Shown one piece after another: positions 45,585-55,398 of a stretch of DNA of 64,000 bases. The notes under the pieces are model-generated. The model was given only the letters and a program-made list of their open reading frames with translations. It was not told the DNA's origin and did no database searches. The stretch's first letter is position 1; the number at the start of each line of letters is the position of its first letter. The DNA is from PALSA-1006 sp037140475 (GTDB taxonomy: Bacteria; Pseudomonadota; Gammaproteobacteria; Burkholderiales; Gallionellaceae): NCBI GenBank assembly GCA_037140475.1, contig JBAXEJ010000001.1, forward strand, positions 1 to 64,000, read 5' to 3'. A program made the position numbers and the translations under genes.

Positions 45585-45848
45585 ATGGAACTAGCACTAT
45601 TGTTGGGTAATGTATCGATTGCTGTAGCAGTACTAATCGGTATGGGCGCACTGGGAACCGCGATTGGTTTCGGTCTGTTGGGCGGTCGATTCTTAGAAGG
45701 CGCAGCGCGTCAGCCAGAAATGATTCCTACATTGCAAGTTAAGATGTTCATCGTGGCTGGTCTGTTGGACGCGGTAACGATGATTGGCGTAGGTATTGCG
45801 TTGTACATGTTGTTCGCAAATCCCTTCATCGCGATTGTAAAAGGCTAA
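45585..45848 (+). CDS. atpE: ATP synthase Fo subunit c
   Basis: An 87-residue two-helix subunit c that forms the rotating ring. The polar loop is RFLEGAARQPE and the ion-carrying residue is Asp62 in GLLDAVTMIGVG. An aspartate, without the extra polar ligands of sodium types, points to proton coupling. An AAGGAG ribosome site precedes it, which fits the high copy number needed. Confidence 0.97.
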   Translation: MELALLLGNVSIAVAVLIGMGALGTAIGFGLLGGRFLEGAARQPEMIPTLQVKMFIVAGLLDAVTMIGVGIALYMLFANPFIAIVKG

Positions 45849-45883
45849 TTGTCCATAATCGTTATTGACTGAAAGGGGCTGTC

Positions 45884-46354
45884 GTGAATATCAACGCAAC
45901 CTTACTAGGACAGGCAATTACATTTGCCATCCTTATCTGGTTTACCATGAAGTTTGTGTGGCCTCCATTGCTTCAGGCAATGGAAGAGCGCGCTAAAACG
46001 ATTGCTGACGGCTTGGCCGCAGCAGAGCGTGGTAAGCATGATCTTGACTTAGCAGCAAAGCGTTCCGCAGAAATTATTCATCAGGCTAAAGAAAAAGCGG
46101 GTGAAATAATTACTGCTGGAGATAAGCGCGCTAGCGAAATCATTGAAGAAGCAAAAGCTAATGCCAAAGCGGAAGGTGATCGTATTATTGCTGGGGCAAA
46201 AGCTGAGATTGATCAAGAAGTGTTCCGTGCAAAAGAACAGTTGCGTACGCAGGTTTCTGCTATCGCGCTGGCTGGTGCGGGCAAAATTTTGGGTCGTGAA
46301 ATTGATGCTAAAGCACATAACGATCTGCTTGATAAACTTGTTGCGGAAATCTAA
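45884..46354 (+). CDS. atpF: ATP synthase Fo subunit b
   Basis: A 156-residue subunit b, the outer stalk. It has one N-terminal membrane helix (ITFAILIWFTMKFVWPPL) and then a long charged coiled coil that reaches F1. The start is GTG, with GAAAGGGG upstream. It lies between atpE and atpH in the standard order. Confidence 0.95.
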   Translation: MNINATLLGQAITFAILIWFTMKFVWPPLLQAMEERAKTIADGLAAAERGKHDLDLAAKRSAEIIHQAKEKAGEIITAGDKRASEIIEEAKANAKAEGDRIIAGAKAEIDQEVFRAKEQLRTQVSAIALAGAGKILGREIDAKAHNDLLDKLVAEI

Positions 46355-46359
46355 TCGTT

Positions 46360-46893
46360 ATGTCACAAGCCATTACAGCCGCGCGTCCTTATGCTCAGGC
46401 GGCCTTTGATGAAGCCCAAAAGTTGGGCGAACTAAAGGCTTGGTCAGAAATGCTAAACACCGCAGCATCGGCGATTGGCAATGCTGACCTACAGTCAGTT
46501 ATTCGTAGTCCGAAGGTAAAAACAGAGCAGCTATCCGGCTTGATGGTAACGTTAGCAGCGGATAAGGCCAGTCAAATGGCTAAGAACTTTATCAAAATAC
46601 TAGTGGCTAATAATCGCCTACTTGAATTGCCTGAAATTTATGCGCTGTTTGAAGTGCTGCGCGCAGAGGCAGAGAAAAGTTTAGATGTTGTTGTGACTTC
46701 TGCATACGATCTGACCGATGCCCAAAAGCAAAAAGTATCAGCATCAATGAAGATTAAAATGGGCCGTGAAATAAAGCTCACCTGCGAAACGAATCGTGAA
46801 TTGCTAGGTGGAATTATTATTCGAGCTGGAGACAAGGTAATAGACGGTTCAGCACGTACTCGTTTATCCGAACTGGCCGTAGCTTTGGCCTAA
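46360..46893 (+). CDS. atpH: ATP synthase F1 subunit delta
   Basis: A 177-residue delta subunit that joins the b stalk to the top of F1. It has an N-terminal helical bundle (ARPYAQAAFDEAQKLG) and a C-terminal domain with GREIKLTCETNRELLGGIIIRAGDKVIDGS cut here into its two conserved parts, the latter being the family signature. It follows atpF by 5 bases. Confidence 0.95.
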   Translation: MSQAITAARPYAQAAFDEAQKLGELKAWSEMLNTAASAIGNADLQSVIRSPKVKTEQLSGLMVTLAADKASQMAKNFIKILVANNRLLELPEIYALFEVLRAEAEKSLDVVVTSAYDLTDAQKQKVSASMKIKMGREIKLTCETNRELLGGIIIRAGDKVIDGSARTRLSELAVALA

Positions 46894-46924
46894 TCACCGA
46901 AATATCGAAATAAGGAAAAGTCAG

Positions 46925-48466
46925 ATGAAGCTCAACCCTTCTGAAATTAGCAATTTGATTCGTAGTCGTATTGAAAACTTTGAGGCTTTGACAGAAGCTA
47001 GAACCGAAGGAACCGTTGTCAGCGTTACCGACGGTATCGTTCGTATTCACGGTTTGTCAGATGTTATGCAAGGTGAGATGCTTGAGTTTCCAGGCAATAC
47101 TTACGGCTTGGCATTGAACTTGGAGAGAGACTCGGTGGGTGCGGTTATTCTTGGTGAATACGAGCACATCTCTGAGGGTAATACAGTTAAGTGTACCGGC
47201 AAGATTTTGGAAGTGCCTGTTGGACCAGAGCTGCGTGGACGCGTTGTGAACGCCTTGGGCCAGCCAATTGATGGCAAGGGTCCAATTAACGCAAAGATGA
47301 CCGACAAAGTTGAAAAGGTTGCGCCAGGTGTTATTGCACGTAAATCAGTTGATCAACCAGTGCAAACGGGCTTGAAATCAATTGACTCAATGGTTCCAGT
47401 TGGCCGTGGCCAGCGCGAACTGATCATTGGTGACCGCCAAACAGGTAAAACTGCGGTAGCGGTTGATGCAATCATCAACCAAAAAGGTCAAAACATGACC
47501 TGCGTGTATGTTGCGATTGGTCAAAAGGCATCAACTATTGCAAACGTAGTACGTAAATTAGAGGAGCATGGCGCAATGGGATACACCATTGTTGTTGCTG
47601 CTACGGCTTCCGATTCTGCTGCAATGCAATTCTTGGCGCCATATTCTGGTTGCACAATGGGCGAATACTTCCGTGATCGCGGTGAAGATGCGCTGATCGT
47701 TTATGATGACTTGACTAAGCAGGCTTGGGCGTACCGTCAAATCTCATTGTTGCTTCGTCGTCCGCCGGGTCGTGAAGCTTACCCTGGTGACGTGTTCTAT
47801 CTACACTCACGTTTGCTGGAGCGTGCATCACGCGTGAATGCTGACTATGTTGAAGCGTTCACTAAGGGCGAAGTTAAAGGAAAAACAGGTTCATTGACAG
47901 CGTTGCCAATTATTGAAACAGCTGCTGGCGACGTATCTGCCTTCGTTCCTACTAACGTAATTTCGATTACTGACGGTCAGATCTTCTTGGAAACTGACTT
48001 GTTTAACGCGGGTATTCGACCAGCGATTAACGCAGGTATTTCAGTGTCTCGCGTAGGTGGCGCAGCCCAAACAAAGATCATTAAGAAACTTGGTGGCGGT
48101 GTGCGTTTGGCGCTTGCTCAATATCGTGAATTGGCAGCGTTTGCACAGTTTGCTTCAGATTTGGACGAAGTGACACGCAAGCAGTTAGAGCGCGGTCGCT
48201 TGGTTACCGAATTGATGAAACAGCTTCAGTATGCGCCGCTTTCAGTTGCAGAAATGGGTGTTACATTGTTCTGCGTAAACAAGGGCTACTTTGATGATGT
48301 TGAGGTTAAAAAAGCGTTGGCCTTCGAAGGTGCATTGCATGCATTCTTGAAGTCTAAACACAAAGACCTGATGGATGCGATTGAGACTAGTAAAGACCTG
48401 AATGCTGACAATGAAAAAACGCTGACAGCAGCAATTGAAAAATTTAAGTCAACTGCAGTTTACTAA
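46925..48466 (+). CDS. atpA: ATP synthase F1 subunit alpha
   Basis: A 513-residue alpha subunit with non-catalytic nucleotide sites. The P-loop GDRQTGKT is near residue 169, and the signature PAINAGISVSRVGGAAQ is intact. The N-terminal NPSEISNLIRSRI binds delta. A TAAGGA ribosome site precedes it. Confidence 0.98.
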   Translation: MKLNPSEISNLIRSRIENFEALTEARTEGTVVSVTDGIVRIHGLSDVMQGEMLEFPGNTYGLALNLERDSVGAVILGEYEHISEGNTVKCTGKILEVPVGPELRGRVVNALGQPIDGKGPINAKMTDKVEKVAPGVIARKSVDQPVQTGLKSIDSMVPVGRGQRELIIGDRQTGKTAVAVDAIINQKGQNMTCVYVAIGQKASTIANVVRKLEEHGAMGYTIVVAATASDSAAMQFLAPYSGCTMGEYFRDRGEDALIVYDDLTKQAWAYRQISLLLRRPPGREAYPGDVFYLHSRLLERASRVNADYVEAFTKGEVKGKTGSLTALPIIETAAGDVSAFVPTNVISITDGQIFLETDLFNAGIRPAINAGISVSRVGGAAQTKIIKKLGGGVRLALAQYRELAAFAQFASDLDEVTRKQLERGRLVTELMKQLQYAPLSVAEMGVTLFCVNKGYFDDVEVKKALAFEGALHAFLKSKHKDLMDAIETSKDLNADNEKTLTAAIEKFKSTAVY

Positions 48467-48480
48467 GCGAGAGTCTGATC

Positions 48481-49350
48481 ATGGCTGGTAGCAAAGAGAT
48501 CCGCACCAAGATTAAGAGCGTAGAAAATACGCGAAAAATCACGCGTGCGATGGAAATGGTCGCAGCAGCCAAAATGCGTCGTGCGCAAGAGCGTATGCGT
48601 GCTGCGCGGCCATATGCAGAAAAAATTAGGCAAGTTGCGGCACATTTGGCAAAAGCTAACCCGGAATATAAGCATCCGTTCTTGGTTAAGCGAGAGCAAG
48701 TTAAAAATGTGGGTATCATCTTAATTACCTCAGACAAAGGCCTTTGCGGTGGTTTGAATACCAACGTACTGCGACTCGTAACTAATCGAATGAAGGAATT
48801 TGAAGCAGCTGGTTCAGGGCTTCGGTTAACTCCGATTGGTAACAAGGGCTTTAGTTTTATGAACCGAATTGGTGCGAAAATTCAATCGCATCTCATTGGT
48901 TTGGGAGATACGCCGCACGTTGAAAATTTAATTGGGGCTGTAAAAGTCATGCTGGATGCGTATGTGGCTGGAGAGGTAGATGCTATCTACATTTCTTATA
49001 ACCACTTCGTTAATTCAATGAAGCAAGAGCCTACATTTGAGCAATTGTTGCCATTATCTTCTGATGTTGCAGGTGATCGTCGGGAAGGTCAATGGGACTA
49101 CATCTACGAGCCGGACGCAAAAGTGGTCGTAGATGAATTGTTACTTCGCTACATTGAATCATTGGTGTATTCAGCAGTAACTGAAAATCAAGCGTCAGAA
49201 CAAAGCTCACGTATGGTTGCTATGAAGGCCGCTTCTGATAATGCGAAAACGGTTATCGGTGAGCTTAAACTGGTTTACAACAAAGCGCGTCAAGCGGCGA
49301 TCACTAAAGAAATTTCAGAGATCGTTGGTGGTGCAGCAGCGGTTAACTAA
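48481..49350 (+). CDS. atpG: ATP synthase F1 subunit gamma
   Basis: A 289-residue gamma subunit, the central rotor shaft. The N-terminal helix (EIRTKIKSVENTRKITRAME) and the C-terminal helix (ASDNAKTVIGELKLVYNKAR) form the coiled coil inside the alpha-beta hexamer, and ITSDKGLCGGLN is conserved. It lies between atpA and atpD. Confidence 0.97.
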   Translation: MAGSKEIRTKIKSVENTRKITRAMEMVAAAKMRRAQERMRAARPYAEKIRQVAAHLAKANPEYKHPFLVKREQVKNVGIILITSDKGLCGGLNTNVLRLVTNRMKEFEAAGSGLRLTPIGNKGFSFMNRIGAKIQSHLIGLGDTPHVENLIGAVKVMLDAYVAGEVDAIYISYNHFVNSMKQEPTFEQLLPLSSDVAGDRREGQWDYIYEPDAKVVVDELLLRYIESLVYSAVTENQASEQSSRMVAMKAASDNAKTVIGELKLVYNKARQAAITKEISEIVGGAAAVN

Positions 49351-49407
49351 TGCGCCGGCTTTGATGCGGCTATGTAAAGAATCAATATTAAAGTGGGGAA
49401 TCTTAAA

Positions 49408-50808
49408 ATGAGTCAAGGCAAGATTGTTCAATGTATCGGTGCGGTGGTCGACGTAGAATTTCCACGTGATCAAATGCCAAAAGTGTATGACGCACTTAAA
49501 TTGGTTGCGGAAGCGAATTCCGTAGCCGAAAAAGATCTGACGCTAGAAGTTCAGCAACAAATCGGTGATGGCGTGGTTCGCGCAATTGCGATGGGCTCTT
49601 CAGATGGTTTGCGTCGTGGTATGGCGGTTATCAATTCCGGCTCTCAAATCACTGTTCCAGTTGGCGTTGGCACATTGGGGCGAATTATGGATGTATTGGG
49701 CCGCCCAATCGACGATGCTGGTGAAGTTAAGTGTGACGAGCGCCGCTCGATTCACCAAAAAGCACCTAAATTTGATGAGTTGTCCCCGTCGATCGACTTG
49801 CTAGAAACTGGCATTAAAGTGATTGACCTGGTTTGCCCGTTTGCAAAAGGCGGTAAAGTTGGTCTGTTCGGTGGTGCGGGTGTAGGTAAGACCGTGAACA
49901 TGATGGAGCTGATCAACAACATCGCAAAACAACACGCGGGTTTATCCGTGTTTGCGGGTGTGGGTGAGCGTACTCGTGAGGGTAACGACTTCTACCACGA
50001 GATGAAAGATTCAAACGTTTTGGATAAAGTTGCGATGGTGTTCGGTCAAATGAACGAGCCGCCTGGTAACCGTCTTCGCGTTGCTTTGTCTGGTTTGACC
50101 ATGGCTGAAAAATTCCGTGACGAAGGCCGTGATATTTTGTTCTTCGTTGACAACATCTACCGTTACACATTGGCCGGAACTGAAGTTTCTGCGTTGCTGG
50201 GTCGTATGCCATCTGCTGTAGGTTATCAGCCTACACTGGCTGAAGAAATGGGCCGTTTGCAAGAGCGTATTACATCAACTAAAGTCGGCTCGATTACTTC
50301 GATTCAAGCGGTTTATGTTCCTGCGGATGACTTGACTGACCCATCTCCAGCAACAACTTTCTTGCACCTTGACTCAACAGTTGTGTTGTCACGTGACATC
50401 GCCTCCTTGGGTATTTACCCAGCGGTTGATCCACTGGACTCTTCTTCACGTCAGCTAGATCCACTCGTTGTTGGTGAAGAACATTATTCAGTTGCTCGTG
50501 GCGTTCAACAAACATTGCAGCGTTACAAAGAATTGCGCGATATTATTGCAATTTTGGGCATGGACGAATTGGCACCAGAAGACAAATTAGCAGTTGCACG
50601 TGCACGTAAGATTCAACGTTTCTTGTCACAGCCCTTCCACGTTGCCGAAGTGTTTACTGGTAGCCCAGGTAAGTATGTAACACTGAAAGAAACCATTAAG
50701 GGTTTCAAAGGTATTATTAACGGTGAATACGACCACTTGCCAGAGCAAGCGTTCTACATGGTTGGCGGAATCGAAGAAGCTGTAGAAAAAGCTAAGACGC
50801 TTCAATAA
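49408..50808 (+). CDS. atpD: ATP synthase F1 subunit beta
   Basis: A 466-residue beta subunit with the catalytic sites. The P-loop GGAGVGKT, the catalytic-glutamate segment GVGERTREGND, and the signature PAVDPLDSSSR are all present. The start at 49408 (MSQGKIVQ) matches the family; a GTG five codons earlier is in frame but would cover the GGGG ribosome site. Confidence 0.98.
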   Translation: MSQGKIVQCIGAVVDVEFPRDQMPKVYDALKLVAEANSVAEKDLTLEVQQQIGDGVVRAIAMGSSDGLRRGMAVINSGSQITVPVGVGTLGRIMDVLGRPIDDAGEVKCDERRSIHQKAPKFDELSPSIDLLETGIKVIDLVCPFAKGGKVGLFGGAGVGKTVNMMELINNIAKQHAGLSVFAGVGERTREGNDFYHEMKDSNVLDKVAMVFGQMNEPPGNRLRVALSGLTMAEKFRDEGRDILFFVDNIYRYTLAGTEVSALLGRMPSAVGYQPTLAEEMGRLQERITSTKVGSITSIQAVYVPADDLTDPSPATTFLHLDSTVVLSRDIASLGIYPAVDPLDSSSRQLDPLVVGEEHYSVARGVQQTLQRYKELRDIIAILGMDELAPEDKLAVARARKIQRFLSQPFHVAEVFTGSPGKYVTLKETIKGFKGIINGEYDHLPEQAFYMVGGIEEAVEKAKTLQ

Positions 50809-50820
50809 AGGTAAACCAAA

Positions 50821-51249
50821 ATGGCAATGACAGTTCATGTCGATGTGGTAAGTGCTGAAGAGTCCATTTTTTCTGGATTAGCAGAGTTGGTGATTGTTCC
50901 AGGCGAAGCTGGCGAGCTGGGTATTTATCCTCGCCACGCTCCGTTGTTGACACGTATCAAGCCAGGTTCAGTTCGTCTAAAGACGCCGGACAGTTCTGAA
51001 GACACGATGATTTATGTCTCTGGTGGGATGCTTGAAGTTCAACCAAATGTAGTAACAATCTTAGCTGATACGGCGATTCGTGGTGCCGACCTTGATGAGG
51101 CACGTGCTTTAGAGTCTAAGCGAGCAGCTGAAGAGGCTATGAAGAATCGTACTTCTGATATTGATTATGCAGCAGCACAGGCTGAGTTGGCAGAAGCGAT
51201 GGCACAATTGCAGACAATTTCACGCTTGCGCAAAGGGGTATCGCACTAG
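50821..51249 (+). CDS. atpC: ATP synthase F1 subunit epsilon
   Basis: A 142-residue epsilon subunit that regulates rotation. The N-terminal beta barrel contains VIVPGEAGELGIYPRHAPLLT, the family signature, and the two C-terminal helices end at the stop. It is the last gene of the operon and is followed by a strong terminator. Confidence 0.96.
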   Translation: MAMTVHVDVVSAEESIFSGLAELVIVPGEAGELGIYPRHAPLLTRIKPGSVRLKTPDSSEDTMIYVSGGMLEVQPNVVTILADTAIRGADLDEARALESKRAAEEAMKNRTSDIDYAAAQAELAEAMAQLQTISRLRKGVSH

Positions 51250-51278
51250 TTGTTAATAGATTAATGCATTAACAAGGA

Positions 51279-51301
51279 AAACGGCTAATGCCGTTTTTTT
51301 T
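51279..51301 (+). terminator. Rho-independent terminator after atpC
   Basis: A 7-bp stem (AAACGGC and GCCGTTT) with a TAAT loop runs into eight T, 30 bases past the atpC stop. It ends the atp operon. Confidence 0.9.
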
Positions 51302-51335
51302 GTTTATACTTGACAAAACATATCGTCAGAAAAAA

Positions 51336-52709
51336 ATGACTAATTTAAATATTGTAATTCTCGCTGCAGGTAAAGGCACAAGAATGTATTCTGCTAAGCC
51401 AAAGGTTCTCCATGAACTCGCGGGTAAAGCGATGTTGCAACATTTACTAGATACTGCACAACAACTTAACTCAGATAAAACAATTGTTGTATATGGGCAT
51501 GGCGGTGAGTCAGTGCCAAACTCCGTAACAGCCCAACATACTGAATTTGCGATACAGGAGCCACAACTTGGCACGGGCCATGCTGTTCAGCAAGCAATGC
51601 CACTTGTAGACAATGAGGGTATAACACTCGTTTTATATGGCGATGTTCCGCTAATCCAAGCAAAAACGTTACAGGCACTTATTGACTATCCTAACTCCCT
51701 GAATTTATTGACTCAGTTTCTTGTCGACCCCAAGGGCTATGGCAGGATTGTGCGTGATGCTGAAAAAAGAATAACGAGCATAGTGGAAGAAAAGGATGCC
51801 AATGCTATACAGCGAGAAATTCAGGAAATAAATACTGGAATACTATCTGCCCCAACAAAATTGTTACGAGGTTGGTTGTCGTCCTTGCAAAACAATAACT
51901 CACAAGGCGAATATTATCTTACAGATATAGTAGCGATGGCAGTTGATCAAAAAGTTGAGATTAAATCCTCTCATCCTGAGCATTCATGGGAGGTTATGGG
52001 AGTTAATAGCAAAATGCAGCTTGCAGAGTTAGAGCGTATCTTGCAATTAGAACTAGCGAATAAATTGTTACGTCAGGGAGTCACGCTATCGGATCCCGCA
52101 CGAATTGATATTCGAGGAAACCTAGAGTGTGCTCAAGACGTAGAAATTGATGTGGGCTGTATCTTTGAGGGATCGGTAAAACTAGCGAGTGGTGTGAAAG
52201 TGGGCGCCTATTGTGTGATAAAAAATGCAAGTATTGCCACGAATACATTGATTGCGCCTTATAGTCATATTGATACCGCAGAAATTGGTGAAGCATGTCA
52301 CATAGGTCCATATGCTCGAATTCGACCCGGGACAAAATTGCACAATGAAGTTCATATTGGCAACTTTGTTGAAATAAAAAACAGCGAAATTGCGCAAAAG
52401 AGTAAGGCTAATCATCTGAGTTACGTTGGCGATGCGACGGTGGGATCACGCGTTAATATTGGAGCTGGAACCATCACTTGCAACTACGATGGTGCTAACA
52501 AGTTTCGTACCGTTATTGAAGACGATGTATTTATTGGATCTGATACGCAATTGATCGCTCCCGTCACCGTGGGCCGAGGCTCTACAATCGGAGCAGGATC
52601 AACAATTACCAAAGATACGCCAGCAGAAGAATTAACATTGTCGCGAGCAAAGCAAATTAGCATTGTTGGTTGGCAGAGACCCGTTAAGAAAAATAACTCA
52701 AATTTCTAA
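51336..52709 (+). CDS. glmU: Bifunctional GlmU
   Basis: A 457-residue GlmU, with an N-terminal uridylyltransferase domain (LAAGKGTRMYSAKPKVLHEL) and a C-terminal left-handed beta-helix acetyltransferase (GPYARIRPGTKL, then NHLSYVGDATVG and GAGTITCNYDG). It makes UDP-N-acetylglucosamine for peptidoglycan and lipopolysaccharide. The start at 51336 matches the family; the longer frame begins in the terminator. It is followed by glmS after 11 bases, so two steps of the pathway are paired. Confidence 0.96.
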   Translation: MTNLNIVILAAGKGTRMYSAKPKVLHELAGKAMLQHLLDTAQQLNSDKTIVVYGHGGESVPNSVTAQHTEFAIQEPQLGTGHAVQQAMPLVDNEGITLVLYGDVPLIQAKTLQALIDYPNSLNLLTQFLVDPKGYGRIVRDAEKRITSIVEEKDANAIQREIQEINTGILSAPTKLLRGWLSSLQNNNSQGEYYLTDIVAMAVDQKVEIKSSHPEHSWEVMGVNSKMQLAELERILQLELANKLLRQGVTLSDPARIDIRGNLECAQDVEIDVGCIFEGSVKLASGVKVGAYCVIKNASIATNTLIAPYSHIDTAEIGEACHIGPYARIRPGTKLHNEVHIGNFVEIKNSEIAQKSKANHLSYVGDATVGSRVNIGAGTITCNYDGANKFRTVIEDDVFIGSDTQLIAPVTVGRGSTIGAGSTITKDTPAEELTLSRAKQISIVGWQRPVKKNNSNF

Positions 52710-52720
52710 AGAGAAAAAAT

Positions 52721-54547
52721 ATGTGCGGAATTGTCGGAGCGGTAGCTAAAAGAAATGTTGTTCCAATTTTAGTTGAGGGCTTACTCCGTTTGGAATATCG
52801 CGGGTATGACTCTGCAGGCTTGGTTGTAGTCAACAACAAAACACTTGACCGAGTACGGAGCACAGGTCGGGTTGCGGAATTAGCGGAAAAAAGTGTAAGC
52901 ACGAATGGCAAAATAGGAATAGCTCATACCCGATGGGCAACTCACGGTGTGCCGAGTGAACGCAATGCACATCCGCATACTAGCAACGAACTCATCGCCG
53001 TCGTTCACAATGGCATCATTGAGAATTATGAAGAACTTCGTAGCAAACTCACTAGCGCGGGATATGTGTTTACCTCGGACACAGATACCGAAGTAATCGC
53101 ACATTTAATACATTCATTTTACGCAAAGAACAAAGACCTGCTTAAGTCAACACAGAGTGCATTAGCTGAGTTGGTGGGTGCTTACGCAATTGGAGTAATC
53201 GCCGCTGATAATCCCGATCAATTAATTGGTGCGCGTAAAGGCAGCCCTCTGTTATTGGGTGTCGGTGAGGGTGAGTACTTCATCGCATCGGACATGTCTG
53301 CACTATTACAGGTAACTCAAAAAGTTGTGTATTTGGAAGAGGGCGACGTAGTTGAATTGGCGCTGGCAAACTATAAAATATTTGATGCAAATGGAAACGC
53401 AATCGATCGCCCTGTCAACATCAGTGAATTGAACAATGAAAGTGTAGAGTTAGGCGAGTACCAACACTACATGCAGAAAGAAATCCACGAGCAACCACAG
53501 GCACTGGCAGACACGCTTGAATCGGTGTGCAATAGTCAATCATTGGTGCCGGGGATATTTGGCGCTGAAGCAGCCAAATCATTTGAACAAATAAATCGCA
53601 TTCTCATTTTGGCCTGTGGAACTAGCAGTCACGCAGGCATGGTAGCGAAATATTGGCTTGAAGAAATAGCCAGTGTGCCTTGTACAGTTGAAATAGCCAG
53701 TGAATATCGCTATCGGGTAAGTGTGGCAGACCCCAAGACCTTGATAGTTACAATTTCGCAGTCAGGTGAAACAGCAGACACACTAGCCGCGCTGAACCAT
53801 GCAAAAGCAATTGGGCATAGCCACACGCTGGCAATTTGTAACGTGCCGGAAAGTGCGATTATTCGCCAATCAAAATTGAGATTTCTTACCCGAGCCGGCC
53901 CAGAAATTGGCGTGGCATCAACCAAGGCATTTACAACACAACTTGCAGCACTATTTTTGTTAACACTTGTGTTGGCTAAACAACATGGCAAGTTAAGCGT
54001 AAAGCAAGAACAAGAACATCTGCATGATTTACGCCATCTGCCCGGTGCCGTACTGGCAGTATTGAAAGCTGAGCCTGAAATTGCGGAGTTGGCAAAACAT
54101 TTTGCTGACAAGCATCACGCATTATTTTTAGGCAGAGGATTGCACTATCCCATTGCATTGGAAGGCGCACTTAAACTCAAAGAAATTTCTTATATCCATG
54201 CAGAAGCTTATCCTGCAGGAGAACTTAAACATGGGCCGCTTGCCCTAGTGGATAGTGACATGCCGGTCGTGGCGGTAGCGCCAAACGACACGCTGCTGGA
54301 AAAGCTGAAATCAAATCTGCAAGAAGTTAAGGCGCGAGGGGGCGAATTGTATGTATTCGCCGACTCAGAAACCAAAATACACTCAAGCGAAGGTGTGCAC
54401 GTCATGCAAATGCCCGAACACGCAGGCTTTTTGAGTCCTATTCTGCACACGATTCCGCTGCAATTGCTGGCATATTACGTAGCATTGCAAAAGGGAACAG
54501 ACGTTGATAAACCAAGAAATCTCGCCAAGTCTGTAACGGTTGAATAA
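52721..54547 (+). CDS. glmS: Glucosamine-6-phosphate synthase
   Basis: A 608-residue GlmS that makes glucosamine-6-phosphate from fructose-6-phosphate and glutamine. The N-terminal glutaminase has the catalytic Cys2 in MCGIVGAV, with HTRWATHG. Two SIS sugar-phosphate isomerase domains follow (ILACGTSSHAG, SQSGETADT, and AYPAGELKHGPLAL). Only 11 bases separate it from glmU, so there is no room for a glmS ribozyme; regulation must come from upstream or at another level. Confidence 0.97.
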   Translation: MCGIVGAVAKRNVVPILVEGLLRLEYRGYDSAGLVVVNNKTLDRVRSTGRVAELAEKSVSTNGKIGIAHTRWATHGVPSERNAHPHTSNELIAVVHNGIIENYEELRSKLTSAGYVFTSDTDTEVIAHLIHSFYAKNKDLLKSTQSALAELVGAYAIGVIAADNPDQLIGARKGSPLLLGVGEGEYFIASDMSALLQVTQKVVYLEEGDVVELALANYKIFDANGNAIDRPVNISELNNESVELGEYQHYMQKEIHEQPQALADTLESVCNSQSLVPGIFGAEAAKSFEQINRILILACGTSSHAGMVAKYWLEEIASVPCTVEIASEYRYRVSVADPKTLIVTISQSGETADTLAALNHAKAIGHSHTLAICNVPESAIIRQSKLRFLTRAGPEIGVASTKAFTTQLAALFLLTLVLAKQHGKLSVKQEQEHLHDLRHLPGAVLAVLKAEPEIAELAKHFADKHHALFLGRGLHYPIALEGALKLKEISYIHAEAYPAGELKHGPLALVDSDMPVVAVAPNDTLLEKLKSNLQEVKARGGELYVFADSETKIHSSEGVHVMQMPEHAGFLSPILHTIPLQLLAYYVALQKGTDVDKPRNLAKSVTVE

Positions 54548-54588
54548 CTGGTTTACCAAGTGTCGTTGCCATAACGTGGAGAAATCGT

Positions 54589-55359
54589 ATGGCGGTCATC
54601 GCCGTATTTAATCAAAAAGGCGGAGTAGGGAAAACAACCTCTACTCTGAACATAGTTGCTGGGTTAGCTATTGCCCAAAAGCACCCTATCGCCTTGGACA
54701 TGGACCCGCAAGGTTCGTTAAGTATTGCATCAGGCTTGAAAGATGCCCGAGCGCAAGAGCGTAATATGGCAACTTTTTTCAAAGACAAAGTCCCTCTCGC
54801 TAACCTACTTCATGAAACACCGGCAGGTTGGCAAATCATTCCTTCGTCGATTGAGCTATCAAAAATTGATGCGACCTACGGTAGCGACCCCAATGCAGCC
54901 AAGTTGCTTAAACAAGGACTTAGTGAAGAGCTGGCACTTACCGGCGCTCCCATTTTGATTGACTGCTGCCCAATGTTGGGAGTGCTCACACTCAACGCGT
55001 TGCTAGCAGCAGACAGAGTTTTGATTCCTGTTTCAGCTGACTTTTTATCTCAACAGGGTGTGCATCGCTTAGAGGCGGCATTAAATGTATTGGAGAAAAA
55101 ACTACAGCGTAAATTTGAGCGACGCATTGTAATAACCCGTTTCGACTCACGCAGGAAACTGTCCTACGACATTTATGACAAGTTGACAGAGCGTTATGGC
55201 TCGCAAGTATGTAATACACGTATTGGTGAAAACGTAGCCTTGGCAACTAGCCCCATGCACGGCTTAGATATTTTTGCCTACGGCCCGCATACACCGGGAG
55301 CGGCAGACTACAAGGCGCTCACGATTGAATTGATGAAGAGCGGTTTCTTCGATAATTGA
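54589..55359 (+). CDS. Orphan ParA-family ATPase
   Basis: A 256-residue ParA-like protein with the deviant Walker A KGGVGKTTST near residue 10 and ALDMDPQGSLSIASG. The motif that normally reads DCPP is ILIDCCPMLGVLT here, with the first proline replaced by cysteine. No ParB or parS accompanies it. Such lone ParA proteins position cargo such as chemoreceptor arrays, cellulose synthase or carbon-fixation bodies, but the cargo cannot be named here. It follows glmS with a 41-base gap and a GGAG ribosome site, and it differs clearly from the chromosomal ParA at 42721. Confidence 0.88.
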   Translation: MAVIAVFNQKGGVGKTTSTLNIVAGLAIAQKHPIALDMDPQGSLSIASGLKDARAQERNMATFFKDKVPLANLLHETPAGWQIIPSSIELSKIDATYGSDPNAAKLLKQGLSEELALTGAPILIDCCPMLGVLTLNALLAADRVLIPVSADFLSQQGVHRLEAALNVLEKKLQRKFERRIVITRFDSRRKLSYDIYDKLTERYGSQVCNTRIGENVALATSPMHGLDIFAYGPHTPGAADYKALTIELMKSGFFDN

Positions 55360-55398
55360 ATTTAGATAACCCAATATAATCAATTGATTGCAAAATAA

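Noticed and set aside
48444..48845. Leftward 133-residue open frame over atpA/atpG
   Set aside because: It lies fully opposite well-conserved atp genes and has no recognisable motif or ribosome site.
51310..51315. TTGACA as a glmU promoter -35
   Set aside because: A matching -10 would fall inside the start codon region, and none is visible at proper spacing.
52710..52720. Possible glmS ribozyme before glmS
   Set aside because: Only 11 bases separate glmU and glmS, far too few for the ribozyme.
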